From: Natronorubrum thiooxidans
GTDB lineage: Archaea; Halobacteriota; Halobacteria; Halobacteriales; Natrialbaceae
Assembly (NCBI RefSeq): GCF_900156475.1
Contig: NZ_FTNR01000008.1
Location: 62,001-126,000, forward strand
Direction: 5' to 3'
Length of the DNA stretch: 64,000 bases
Position 1 is the first letter of the stretch. Each line of letters starts with the position of its first letter. Positions 18,532-26,751 of this stretch are shown one piece after another. The translations under genes and the position numbers were made by a program. The notes below the pieces were generated by a model that did not search any database, was not told where the DNA came from, and was given only the letters and a program-made list of their open reading frames with translations.

Positions 18532-19032
18532 ATGTTACGTTCGTTCGACGGAACGGAGCCACAGGTTGCCGAGTCGGCATACGTCGACGAAGCGGCGGTC
18601 GTGATCGGCGACGTCGTCATCGAAGCTGACGCGAGCGTCTGGCCAAACACGACTCTCCGCGGCGATCACGGCCAGATCGTCGTCGGCGAAGGCGCAAACA
18701 TCCAAGACAACGCCGTGCTCCACGAGGACGCCGTCCTCGAGCCGTACACGACGGTCGGTCACAGCGCCATCGTCCACGACGCGACCGTCGCCGAGCGCGC
18801 GCTGGTCGGGATGAACGCGGTGGTCCTCGACGGTGCCCACGTCGGCGAGGGCGCAGTCGTCGCGGCCGGTAGCGTCGTCACTGAGGACACCGAGATCCCG
18901 CCGTCCACGCTCGTCGCCGGCGCACCCGCCGAGGTGAAAACCGAGATCGATGACCCCCACCTCGGCGCGACAGCCGACCGATACGTGGAGCTATCGAGGA
19001 AACACGCAGAAACGTCCACCCGACTCGAGTGA
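18532..19032 (+). CDS. Gamma-class carbonic anhydrase family protein
   Basis: A 166-residue left-handed beta-helix protein of hexapeptide repeats (VVIGDVVIEADASVWPNTTLRGD and later turns). Zinc-ligand positions are visible as His in NAVLHEDAV, GHSAIVHDA and the RGDHGQIV segment. Members hydrate CO2, or are YrdA-like proteins with weak activity. Start ATG 18532 (MLRSFDGTEP) fits the family; an in-frame ATG at 18493 would add 13 residues. No TATA box is convincing for either. The gene is monocistronic. An inverted repeat gtgttggaacac lies about 60 bp upstream. Confidence 0.88.
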   Translation: MLRSFDGTEPQVAESAYVDEAAVVIGDVVIEADASVWPNTTLRGDHGQIVVGEGANIQDNAVLHEDAVLEPYTTVGHSAIVHDATVAERALVGMNAVVLDGAHVGEGAVVAAGSVVTEDTEIPPSTLVAGAPAEVKTEIDDPHLGATADRYVELSRKHAETSTRLE

Positions 19033-19122
19033 CACGGGTCGTGTCGGCCGCCAGACCGGCCACCGAACCGTGCGAGACACCCGATGAAAACGCTGATACA
19101 GCCACCGCTCTAATCGGGTGCC

Positions 19123-19587
19123 ATGAGCGACAACCCGTGGACGGATCGGATCGTCGGGGCGCGGATGACCGTCGATCAGGCGTTTTCGACGCGGATTGCA
19201 GACTCGGAGTTCTCCAACCAGCAGTGGAGCCTGATCATGACTGCCACCGAGTTCGAGATCGAACATGCCGACGATCCCGACCGCGCACGGATCGTAGCCA
19301 ACACCGATAACGTCGAGCAGATCATCCCCGAACTCGACAACATGCCGACCGGCATGGGCGCGATGGGCGGACAGGGCAACGGCCAACAGAGTGGCTCCTC
19401 GAGCGGCGGCCTTTTCGGTTCGATCAAAGGCGCACTTGGACTGGGCGGCGACGACGATGGCGACGGTGACGCCGACAAACTTCGGGCCGCCGAACGACTT
19501 ACGCAGGAGTACGCCGAGGAGTTACAGTCCCACCTCGAGTCGGACGGGCGCTGGGAGTCGGTTCGAGAAGCCGCAGCCAAAAAATAA
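19123..19587 (+). CDS. Haloarchaeal protein of unknown function (DUF5799-like)
   Basis: A 154-residue acidic protein. Residues 1-75 form a compact alpha/beta region (NPWTDRIVGARMTVDQ, QQWSLIMTATEFEIE). A Gly/Met/Ser-rich linker follows, then a Gly/Asp-rich segment (LGGDDDGDGDADK) and a C-terminal helix. I recall this as DUF5799, found only in haloarchaea. It has no signal peptide and no catalytic motif. It starts about 90 bp after the carbonic anhydrase stop. The role is unknown. Confidence 0.72.
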   Translation: MSDNPWTDRIVGARMTVDQAFSTRIADSEFSNQQWSLIMTATEFEIEHADDPDRARIVANTDNVEQIIPELDNMPTGMGAMGGQGNGQQSGSSSGGLFGSIKGALGLGGDDDGDGDADKLRAAERLTQEYAEELQSHLESDGRWESVREAAAKK

Positions 19588-19696
19588 CAGTACAGCTCGA
19601 AATAGTACGGTGATCTGTAGTGATATTTAGTCACTGTACCTGATTATATAAGGTTTTTCTTGACAGATTGTAATAGATTCGGTCATATGAATACGT

Positions 19697-19711
19697 GTGG
19701 TCATTGACCAC
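19697..19711. promoter_or_regulatory. Perfect 7+1+7 inverted repeat, possible operator
   Basis: gtggtca-t-tgaccac is an exact inverted repeat 24 bp upstream of the TATA box at 19735-19743 that precedes a 40-codon frame. It has operator-like symmetry. It is too short-looped for an RNA hairpin role. No regulator can be named. Confidence 0.35.
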
Positions 19712-19734
19712 TCACGCACAGCTGAATTGCGTGT

Positions 19735-19743
19735 CTAAATAAG
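19735..19743 (+). promoter_or_regulatory. TATA box before a 40-codon membrane-protein frame
   Basis: ctaaataag is centred 27 bp before the GTG at 19766, the exact spacing for a leaderless haloarchaeal start. Confidence 0.45.
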
Positions 19744-19765
19744 AGAGTCAGCAGCAGGTGACAAT

Positions 19766-19888
19766 GTGCCTCCAAAAGTACGTGCGGCACTCGTGATGGC
19801 AGGAGCAGGCCTGTGGGGACAGGGCGGTTCACTGCTCATTGCCATCGTGATCGCCGCCTCGTCTGACGATTCGCCGAACGACCGATAA
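19766..19888 (+). CDS. Very small putative membrane protein (40 aa)
   Basis: A GTG-started frame of 40 codons reads MPPKVRAALVMAGAG, then WGQGGSLLIAIVIAA and an acidic end SSDDSPNDR. This is one hydrophobic helix pair broken by a Gly turn, with a basic N-terminus and an acidic tail, so it could insert in the membrane. A TATA box lies 27 bp upstream, and a hairpin plus T-run terminator starts two bases after the stop. This complete gene architecture is why I list it. An internal ATG at 19796 would leave 30 residues. I do not recognise the family and propose no function. Confidence 0.55.
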   Translation: MPPKVRAALVMAGAGLWGQGGSLLIAIVIAASSDDSPNDR

Positions 19889-19890
19889 GT

Positions 19891-19925
19891 CTGGCCGTCA
19901 CAGCGGCCAGCGTGCTGCCTTTTTT
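19891..19925 (+). terminator. Hairpin and T-run terminator
   Basis: ctggccg (19891-19897) pairs with cggccag (19904-19910) around a six-base loop. Nine bases later a run of six T begins (19920-19925). It directly follows the 40-codon frame. Confidence 0.6.
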
Positions 19926-20122
19926 GTTCGGCGATGTAGGCAGTCAGCTGTTATTGTGTGGGCCTACAATTAGGAGTAGTATCTCGCTCGAAAAAAGTAT
20001 TGCTATACGTTAAGATAACGACAGATAACCCACGTATCGCTCGCAAGGGACGCTCCATGCAAATGTAGATTCACCAGTCGCAAGCCACAGCACCTATAGG
20101 TACGCTGCCCGACCGTAGGAGT

Positions 20123-20413
20123 ATGAGCGATGACGTCGAAACCACAACCGTCTCGATCAGCACCGACGATGACACGACCGACGAAGTGACGATTCCGTCC
20201 GGTCTCATCGACCTCGTCGCGGAGGGCGACCAGACCGACGCCGAAACGATCGCCGACGTCGCGCTGCTGTCGTTCGCCAGCCGCGCCCACCACCTCGTCC
20301 ACCACGGACAGGGCGCAGACGAGGACCTCGAGGCCCAGGAAGCCCGTGTCATGGACCTGTTCGAGGAACGCTTCGGCGTCACCTACGGCGAAGCGACCGG
20401 CCACCAGCACTGA
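20123..20413 (+). CDS. Small haloarchaeal protein of unknown function (DUF7545-like)
   Basis: A 96-residue acidic protein. The N-terminal part is a short beta region (TTTVSISTDDDTTDEVTIPSG), then a helix (LIDLVAEGDQTDAETIADVALLSFASRAHHLVHHG) with a His cluster, and a C-terminal helix rich in Glu. It is soluble, with no Cys. I recall it as DUF7545, which is not certain. A run of five T at 20441-20445 may end the transcript. It is a single-gene unit between the terminator at 19.9 kb and the convergent repeat protein. Confidence 0.7.
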   Translation: MSDDVETTTVSISTDDDTTDEVTIPSGLIDLVAEGDQTDAETIADVALLSFASRAHHLVHHGQGADEDLEAQEARVMDLFEERFGVTYGEATGHQH

Positions 20414-20512
20414 GACGGCGAGAGAACGCGACTCGAGCGATTTTTCAGCGAGAATACACCCACCAACGCAATAAGAGAGCCACAGCGACGCCTGTTCGCC
20501 GACGGCGATGCG

Positions 20513-23500
20513 CTATGACGATCCCGCAATCAGCCCCATCGGGTCAGTGCCCGTCCCCGAACCGTCGGGAGACGGTGACTCGGGACCCGCTGGTTCGTCG
20601 AACGGATCATCATCGAACGGAGCCTCGTCGAACGGATCATCAGCCGGTTCGTCTTCCGGCGGCTCGTCGAACGGATCCTCGTCGACCGGCTCATCCGCCG
20701 GTTCCGCTTCGGATGGGCCCTCGACCGTCACCGCCGTCTCGGCGAGTTCGTCCGCGCTCGAGACGCTGACTGGGTAGTCGCCGGGCTCGAGCGCGTCGGT
20801 ATCCGCAGTCAGCGTCAGCACTTCCGACGCGCCGGGCTCGAGCGAAACCGGTACGGTATCGACGACGGCGTCACCAACGGCCAGTTCGATGTCCTGGGTT
20901 CCTGCCTCGCCACCGACGTTTTCGACATCGACGTCCACCTCGAGCGGCGTTCCCTGTTCGAGGGGAGCGTTCGTGCCCGTGATCGAGACGGCGAACTCGG
21001 CTGGCTCGCTTGGCGTGAGTTCACCAGCCGTCGCCGTCGCGGCGGGTTCGACCGCGTCTGCGTCGTAGTCGTATCTGCTCAGATCGACCGCCCAGACGAG
21101 CCGTTCGTCGTCGGTTTCGGGCGTCCATTCGACGGTGAACGTGTTCGTCCCGGCCTCGAGTTCGTCGACTGGCTCGTCCGCAGTTGTCCCCTCGACGAAC
21201 TCGCTGTCGACAACCAGCGCCGCGTCGTTCGGGTTCTCGTAGCCGAATGTGACCGCGATACCGTCCTCGGTCGGTGTCGTCTCCTCGACGCCGAGTTCGG
21301 GAAGTTCGGGACGGACCTCAGCGATACACTCGCTGGCGTCGGGGTTCGGATAATCCATCTCGCCCGGCGTCGCATCGGGCGAGGCAAAGCCGGTGATCGC
21401 AGCGCCGAAGTCGCCCTCGGGAACGGTGACGGTCGCGCCGGCGTCGGTTTCGGTGACGGTGAACTCGTCGCCGGGCTCGTAGGTGATCGTCCCCTCGAAC
21501 GGCGCGGCGACGTCCTCGCCAACCGTGATCGCGTACTCGCCCATCGTGTTGCCGAAGCCGCCCGATTCGTAGAACCCGGTGGCGGCGATGATCGTCTCGC
21601 CGTCCTCGAACGAGCCCGTCACCTCGGCCTGTTGGCAGGTGACGAACTCGACGGCGAACGGCTCTGGTTCGAGGTCGACCGTGTACTCGAGCGAGTCGAT
21701 CGCGAGCTGCTCACCGTCCTCGTCGACAACGGCCACTTCAAGCGTTGCATCGTCCTCGAGTGGGGGATCGAGAGTGAGTGTCTCGGATTCGGTAGTTTCG
21801 CCGGCTGGGAACGGCTCACTTTCGGCGAGCTGCTCGCCGTCCTCGTCGGTGACGGTGAGTGCGTACTCGACCGATGCGTTCGCTTCCGCGACGGTCAGTG
21901 TCTCACCGTCGCCCGTCTGATCGCTCACCTCGAGGATCGCTTCCGGCTCGGGTTCGTCCTCAAGGGTATACTCGATCGTCTCGGTCGCGAGTTCCTCGCC
22001 ATCTGGTCCCACGATAGCGACGTCGACAGTCGTGGACGTCTCGAGCGATGGCTCGAGAGCGAGTTCTAGTTCGGTGACGGTCTCCTCGGCTCCGAACGTA
22101 TCGCTCTCGGCCCCGGTCTCGTCGGCTGCAGCCGTGACAGTGTACTCGACATCGGCCCTCGCTTCGTCCACCACGAGCGTCTCGCCGTCACCCTCCTGGT
22201 CGCTCACTGAGAGTGTCGCTTCCGGCTCAGGTTCGTCGGGCTCGTCGATCTCGCCGACGGTCACGAGCGCCGTATCGAGAATCGGCGCACCGCCGGGGGT
22301 GACGTACGGTTCATCTTCCGCGCCGTCCGTCTCCGCGTACTGGAACGTCTCGTCGTCGTTCGTATCGTGGTGAACCACCGCCACGAGGGGCTGCTCGCCC
22401 TCGAGTGACTCCTCGAGGTCGATCTCGACCTCACTGTGCGCGCCGGGCTCGAGATAGGCCGACGACCCGAGCACGCCAGCCGGATCGGCGACGCGTTCAC
22501 CGTCGTAGATTGCCACGAAGCCGCCTTCCGAGAGCTCGACGCTGTCGACGACGACGCTGTCGCCGTCACGCTCCTGCTCGGCGAACGTGATCGTCGCCTC
22601 ACCCTCGAGGTCGTCGATCGCTTCGACGCGCTGGGTGAGTTCGCCCTCGAGGAACTGACTGAGCTCGACGTCGCCGTCGACACCGTCCTCGACCGCGAAG
22701 GCCGTGGCATCGGCTGCGGTCTCCGACGTGAGGGTTTGTAGTTGCGTGATCGAGATCTGTTGGAACTGCACTGCTCGAGCCGTCTCCTGACAAGCCCCGC
22801 GGGCGGCAAGCTGAAGTTGTTCGGCGGTCGCCTCCTGAGATTGTTCCAGCACACCGCTTGCGCTGCCGGCTGCGAGCACCTGCACCTGCGTGACGTCGAT
22901 GACCTGTTTCTGGATCACAGCCCCCTCGCCGGCACCGAACGAAGCGGCCTGAATCTGTTCGACGTTGACGACCTGTTGCTGGATCGCCGACTCAATTGCT
23001 CCCTGTGACGCACCGACGGCAGCGTACTGGATCTGTGTGATCGATATCTCCTGTTGTTGGACGAGTACGCCACCGGCCGCCCCGTCAGCCGCGGCCTGAA
23101 TCTGCTCGATAGTCGCGTCCTGACTCTGCGTTATCGACCCCTTGGCCGCACCGAAGGATGCCGCCTGAATCTGTGTGATCGAGATCCGCTGGACCTGTTC
23201 GATACTGATCGATTGGACCTGTATCAACGCTCCCTTGCTCGCCCCGCGTGCGGCGGCCTGTGTCTGCTCGACTGTCACCGTCTGTTGCTGGACGAGCGCG
23301 CCCTTTGCAGCCCCAGTTGCGGCCTTCTGAATCTGTTTGATCGTCGCCCGCTGGTACTGTTCGACCTCGACGCGCTGTTCTTGCTCGAGGACGAGTTCGC
23401 TGCTTCCCTCGAGCGCGCCCGCGGATGAACCTGCGGCCGCGTTTTGGACGTGCTCTAACGTGACTTGCTGGCGCTGTTCAACCGTAATCTGCTGATACTG

Positions 23501-24250
23501 CTCGAGCACGCCGTAGGCCGCGCCCTGTGCGGCCTCCTGAATCTTCGGCGCGTGCGTGATGTCTTTGTCACCGGCCTCACTCGCCGCCCCGGCAGCGGCC
23601 CCGCGAGCGGCGACCTGAATCTGCTCGACGGTCACGCGCTGTTCTTGGGCAATTGCGCCGTGTGCGGCCCCCCACGTCGCACTCTGCATCTGACTCGCCG
23701 AAACCGTCTGGAACTGCGCGAGTGCGCCGTCGGTTGCCCCGCTGACGGCGAACTGGACCTGCTCGACGTCGACCTGCTGGGCTTGCATGAGCGAGCCGTG
23801 AGTAGCCCCCTTCGTCGCCTCCTGGACCTGCTCGACGTCGGCTTGCTGGTGTTGGGCGACTGACTCGCGTGCGCCCTCGAGCGCCGCCTCACGCTGCTCC
23901 TGGCTCACCTCGACACCCTGTGATTGTGCGAGTTCGATCCCCTCGTCGACGCCGTCCTCGACAGCATCATTCTGCTGGACCGACAACGATGGCTGTGCGT
24001 CGCTGTTGGTCGCATCCAACTCCGCCGTCGACTCCATCGATACCAACTCGAGGTCGCTGACAGCGTCAGCGTCGCTTGCAGTACCGATCGCAGTCTGCGT
24101 GCCGCCGGCGGCTGTCGCCTCGCCGGTTGCACCGTCTGCAGTTTCACCGTCGAGCACGCCGCTTCCCCCGCCGAGTATCGGCAACGCCAGCACGCTCGTC
24201 ACCAGCAACGCGGCGACGAGCGCCACGGCCACCGCTCCTCGTCTGGTCAT
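20513..24250 (-). CDS. Large exported repeat protein with Q-patterned 23-residue array, DUF7282-like, Ig-like and CARDB-like domains
   Basis: A 1245-residue protein. Residues 1-25 are a signal peptide or N-terminal anchor (RRGAVAVALVAALLVTSVLAL). About residues 141-502 are an array of 23-residue units of form Q-h-Q-x-A-A-x-G-A-x-x-G-A-h-x-Q-x-Q-x-h-x-h-E/T, with extra 8-residue half-units (QRQQVTLE, QYQRATIK, QVQRISIT). About 540-650 is a DUF7282-like beta domain (LVAVVHHDTNDDETFQY). Two similar Ig-like domains of about 95 residues follow, beginning ATLSVSDQEGDGETL and AILEVSDQTGDGETL. A CARDB-like domain (DVENVGGEAG) precedes a Pro/Asp/Glu tail. No PGF-CTERM sorting signal or C-terminal helix is present. 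A surface or extracellular structural role is inferred. I do not know this architecture. Confidence 0.8.
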   Translation of the reverse strand: MTRRGAVAVALVAALLVTSVLALPILGGGSGVLDGETADGATGEATAAGGTQTAIGTASDADAVSDLELVSMESTAELDATNSDAQPSLSVQQNDAVEDGVDEGIELAQSQGVEVSQEQREAALEGARESVAQHQQADVEQVQEATKGATHGSLMQAQQVDVEQVQFAVSGATDGALAQFQTVSASQMQSATWGAAHGAIAQEQRVTVEQIQVAARGAAAGAASEAGDKDITHAPKIQEAAQGAAYGVLEQYQQITVEQRQQVTLEHVQNAAAGSSAGALEGSSELVLEQEQRVEVEQYQRATIKQIQKAATGAAKGALVQQQTVTVEQTQAAARGASKGALIQVQSISIEQVQRISITQIQAASFGAAKGSITQSQDATIEQIQAAADGAAGGVLVQQQEISITQIQYAAVGASQGAIESAIQQQVVNVEQIQAASFGAGEGAVIQKQVIDVTQVQVLAAGSASGVLEQSQEATAEQLQLAARGACQETARAVQFQQISITQLQTLTSETAADATAFAVEDGVDGDVELSQFLEGELTQRVEAIDDLEGEATITFAEQERDGDSVVVDSVELSEGGFVAIYDGERVADPAGVLGSSAYLEPGAHSEVEIDLEESLEGEQPLVAVVHHDTNDDETFQYAETDGAEDEPYVTPGGAPILDTALVTVGEIDEPDEPEPEATLSVSDQEGDGETLVVDEARADVEYTVTAAADETGAESDTFGAEETVTELELALEPSLETSTTVDVAIVGPDGEELATETIEYTLEDEPEPEAILEVSDQTGDGETLTVAEANASVEYALTVTDEDGEQLAESEPFPAGETTESETLTLDPPLEDDATLEVAVVDEDGEQLAIDSLEYTVDLEPEPFAVEFVTCQQAEVTGSFEDGETIIAATGFYESGGFGNTMGEYAITVGEDVAAPFEGTITYEPGDEFTVTETDAGATVTVPEGDFGAAITGFASPDATPGEMDYPNPDASECIAEVRPELPELGVEETTPTEDGIAVTFGYENPNDAALVVDSEFVEGTTADEPVDELEAGTNTFTVEWTPETDDERLVWAVDLSRYDYDADAVEPAATATAGELTPSEPAEFAVSITGTNAPLEQGTPLEVDVDVENVGGEAGTQDIELAVGDAVVDTVPVSLEPGASEVLTLTADTDALEPGDYPVSVSSADELAETAVTVEGPSEAEPADEPVDEDPFDEPPEDEPADDPFDEAPFDDDPFDEPAGPESPSPDGSGTGTDPMGLIAGSS
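22745..23830 (-). repeat. Coding repeat array, about 15 units of 69 bp plus 24-bp half-units
   Basis: This DNA encodes the Q-patterned part of the large exported protein. Units are 69 bp with 24-bp insertions that keep frame, for 362 codons in all. Protein units are well conserved while the DNA has drifted, so the array is old rather than a fresh tandem expansion. Confidence 0.75.
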
Positions 24251-24651
24251 GGCTCGAGTCTCCTGCGGGCGGTCGTGATCCGCTCGCTTCGCTCTCGTCC
24301 GGTTCTGGCCCCATCAGGGGCCAACTTCCGTCTTTGGGACACCCCGCGATAGCGCCAACTGCCTACGGTATTTACGAGTAGCATCGGTTTCCCGCCACCG
24401 GGTGAAACGAGTCAATAAGCCCCGTCGGTCGTTTCAGTTAGCTCCGAGACATAATACGATATTATCATCATCGAACGCGACAGTTCGACTGGATCGATCG
24501 CCGACCGGTGTCGAGACCGCGGTCACCGATGACTCGACCGGGCAACCGACTCGAGTGGCCAGCCGAGTGAGAGGTAGCAGCCTGTTTCGAACCAGACACA
24601 GCCGCTTTGCCCTCCCTCGAGGTGAACTGACGAGCGGCTGTCGCCCATCTC
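24251..24651. other. Intergenic region between repeat protein and bioY
   Basis: About 400 bp between divergent genes. It holds a strong hairpin, tggcccc-atca-ggggcca at 24306-24323, in the likely leader of the repeat-protein transcript. A TATA-like cttattg on the minus strand is near 24408-24416. No acceptable open frame was found. Confidence 0.4.
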
Positions 24652-24679
24652 GGAAACCGAAGTGTTGAACTAGGTTTAC
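24652..24679 (+). promoter_or_regulatory. BirA-type biotin operator upstream of bioY
   Basis: The inverted repeat ggaaacc (24652-24658), 14-bp spacer, ggtttac (24673-24679) matches the known BirA box GTAAACC-N14/15-GGTTTAC at 13 of 14 half-site bases. It ends 15 bp before the bioY ATG, so bound BirA would cover the promoter and block transcription when biotin is plentiful. Confidence 0.7.
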
Positions 24680-24694
24680 GAGAGTGGCAGTGGT

Positions 24695-25282
24695 ATGGCA
24701 ACAGAACAAAATTCGGTGGATCTCGTCGATGGCGAGATCGTTCGTCAGTTCGCTCGGGCAGCCCTGCTTGCCGCACTGCTCGGCGCGGCAGCGCCCGTCT
24801 CGATCCCGATCCCGCTCTCGCCGGTACCGATCACCTTACAGGTACTGTTCGTCTTCCTCGCCGGCCTCGTCCTGGGGCCGGTGTGGGGACCGACCTCGAT
24901 TCTCCTCTATCTCGCCGCGGGAGCCATCGGGCTACCCGTCTTCTCGGGGATGAGTGCGGGACTCGGCGTGCTGGTCGGTAACACGGCCGGCTACCTCTGG
25001 GCGTACCCGCTCGCTGCGGGCCTGATCGGGCTCATGGTCCATGGGGACACCGACCTTCGGGATCCCGCCGACGTTTCGCTCCCGGTCGTCATCGTCGCGC
25101 TCGTCGCCGGAACGATTCTCATCTACGGCATGGGCACCGGCTACATGGCCTGGGCCCTCGAGCTCGGGATGTGGGAAGCGATTTCAATCGGCGCACTGTT
25201 GTTTATCCCCGGCGAACTGCTCAAGATCGCCGCGGCGATCGCGATCGTCAAAAGCGGCCGTATCGCACCGATCCAGTCGTGA
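24695..25282 (+). CDS. bioY: Biotin ECF transporter substrate-binding subunit BioY
   Basis: A 195-residue membrane protein with six helices. Characteristic blocks are APVSIPIPLSPVPITLQVLFVFLAG near residues 32-56, YLAAGAIGLPVFSG, and GYLWAYPLAAGLIG. BioY is the S component that captures biotin. The gene leads bioY-bioM-bioN with 28 and 15 bp gaps, the full ECF module. The ATG at 24695 lies just after a BirA-type operator, so the operon is probably repressed by biotin through an archaeal BirA with a helix-turn-helix domain (not in this window). High confidence. Confidence 0.95.
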   Translation: MATEQNSVDLVDGEIVRQFARAALLAALLGAAAPVSIPIPLSPVPITLQVLFVFLAGLVLGPVWGPTSILLYLAAGAIGLPVFSGMSAGLGVLVGNTAGYLWAYPLAAGLIGLMVHGDTDLRDPADVSLPVVIVALVAGTILIYGMGTGYMAWALELGMWEAISIGALLFIPGELLKIAAAIAIVKSGRIAPIQS

Positions 25283-25310
25283 GCCGCCGACATTTCATGA
25301 CCGCGACGAT

Positions 25311-26015
25311 ATGATTGCGTTTCGCTCCGTCTCGTACGCGTTCGACGACGTTCTTGTCCTCGAGGACGTCTCGCTCTCGATCGACGACGGCGAGTTCGTT
25401 CTCTTTGCGGGGGCCAACGGCAGCGGGAAGACGACGCTGTTGCGCCACTGCAATGGCCTCCTCGAGCCCGATTCCGGCGAGGTCCTCGTCAACGGCACGC
25501 CCGTCGCGGACGACCTGATCGCCGCCCGGTCGGCCGTCGGCATGGTCTTTCAACACCCACGCGACCAGTTCGTCGCTGCAACGGTCGGTGCCGACGTCGC
25601 CTTCGGGCCCGAGAACCTCGGCCTCACACGTGAGGAGATCGATCGACGGGTCGAGGCCGCCCTCGAGGCCGTCAACATGACCGGTCGCGACGATGAGCGC
25701 ATCGACGCGCTCTCGGGGGGCGAACAGTCCCGCGTGGCCATCGCGGGCGCGCTTGCGATGGATCCGAGCCATCTCGTGCTCGACGAACCCTTTACTGGGC
25801 TCGACGATCCTGCCCGCCGGTCCGTTCTCGAGCGCCTCGAGTCGCTCGCCGCCGACGGCACCGGCATCTTGCTGACGACCCACGATCTCCGGGATGTCGT
25901 CGGCCTCGCCGACCGCATCGTCGCCATGAAACACGGCCAGGTCGTGATCGACGACCCGCCCGAACGTGCACTCGAGGCGCTTTCGGGACTCGAGGTTCGC
26001 ATCCCCGACACCTGA
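25311..26015 (+). CDS. bioM: Biotin ECF transporter ATP-binding subunit BioM
   Basis: A 234-residue ABC ATPase. Walker A is GANGSGKTT at residues 34-42. The Q-loop is in MVFQHPRDQF, the signature is LSGGEQSRVAIAGAL, Walker B is HLVLDEPF, and the H-loop is LLTTHD. It is of the ECF A-component type (QHPRDQFVAATVGADVAFGPENLG). It energises biotin uptake with BioY and BioN. Start ATG 25311 fits the family; the upstream part of the frame overlaps bioY and is not used. Sole ATPase of the operon, so it likely forms a homodimer. Confidence 0.95.
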   Translation: MIAFRSVSYAFDDVLVLEDVSLSIDDGEFVLFAGANGSGKTTLLRHCNGLLEPDSGEVLVNGTPVADDLIAARSAVGMVFQHPRDQFVAATVGADVAFGPENLGLTREEIDRRVEAALEAVNMTGRDDERIDALSGGEQSRVAIAGALAMDPSHLVLDEPFTGLDDPARRSVLERLESLAADGTGILLTTHDLRDVVGLADRIVAMKHGQVVIDDPPERALEALSGLEVRIPDT

Positions 26016-26030
26016 CGGAGACCACCGACG

Positions 26031-26735
26031 ATGCTCACCTACGCCCCCGACGACACGCTCGCCCACCGGCTCGATCCCCGCACGAAGCTGGTCGTCCAGA
26101 TCGGCTTCGCGACGACGGCGCTGGCCCACACCAGCCCACAAGCGTTACTCGCCCTCTCCGTCGTGGCCGGGCTGATCCTGCTCGCCGCTCGCGTGGCGCT
26201 GCTCGAGGCACTGTACGCCTACCGATTCGCACTCGTTATCCTCGCTATCGCGCCGCTGATTGCGGGGTTGACACTCGGCGCACCGTGGTTCGATCTCACC
26301 GACGCCGGGGACTCCGGGCGGGCGAGCTACCGGGTCTTGCTCATCTTACTCGTCAGTGCGGCGTACGTCCGTTCGACGCCAGTGCGTGCGTCTCGAGCCG
26401 CGATCCAGCGGACGGTTCCCGGCAAACCAGGCCAAGTCCTCGGCATCGGCGTCGCGCTCGTCTTCCGGTTCCTGCCGGTCTTGCAGGCCGATTTCCGGAC
26501 GATCCGCGACGCGATGGCTGCTAGGCTGGGCGACGAGCGAGGCGTCATCGAGCGCGCCAGCACGCTCTCGCTGCTCGCGCTCTCGCGGGCGTTCGACCGG
26601 GCCGATCGACTCGCACTCGCTTTGCAGGCACGCTGTTTCGCCTGGAACCCGACGCTGCCCGCGCTGGCGTTTTCGCGGGCCGATTACCCCGTGCTCGCGG
26701 GGGCCGTCGTGCTCGCGCTCACGGCGTTCCTCTGA
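26031..26735 (+). CDS. bioN: Biotin ECF transporter transmembrane subunit BioN
   Basis: A 234-residue T component. The N-terminal HRLDPRTKLVVQIGFA is the family start. Four to six helices follow, and the coupling region includes ALVFRFLPVLQADFRTIRDAMAAR and SRAFDRADRLALALQARCF with the A-R-G/A-R-C-like coupling helix that contacts BioM. It begins 15 bp after bioM and ends the operon. Located in the cell membrane. High confidence from position and motifs. Confidence 0.93.
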   Translation: MLTYAPDDTLAHRLDPRTKLVVQIGFATTALAHTSPQALLALSVVAGLILLAARVALLEALYAYRFALVILAIAPLIAGLTLGAPWFDLTDAGDSGRASYRVLLILLVSAAYVRSTPVRASRAAIQRTVPGKPGQVLGIGVALVFRFLPVLQADFRTIRDAMAARLGDERGVIERASTLSLLALSRAFDRADRLALALQARCFAWNPTLPALAFSRADYPVLAGAVVLALTAFL

Positions 26736-26751
26736 CCATCCGGCCACCGGC

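Noticed and set aside
20590-20720. Ser/Gly-rich plus-strand frame of tandem short repeats
   Set aside because: It is the antisense of the Pro/Asp/Glu tail of the large exported protein.
22745-23830. Repeat array first suspected as a CRISPR or minisatellite
   Set aside because: Periodicity is 69 bp in frame with conserved protein and varied DNA; there are no spacers.
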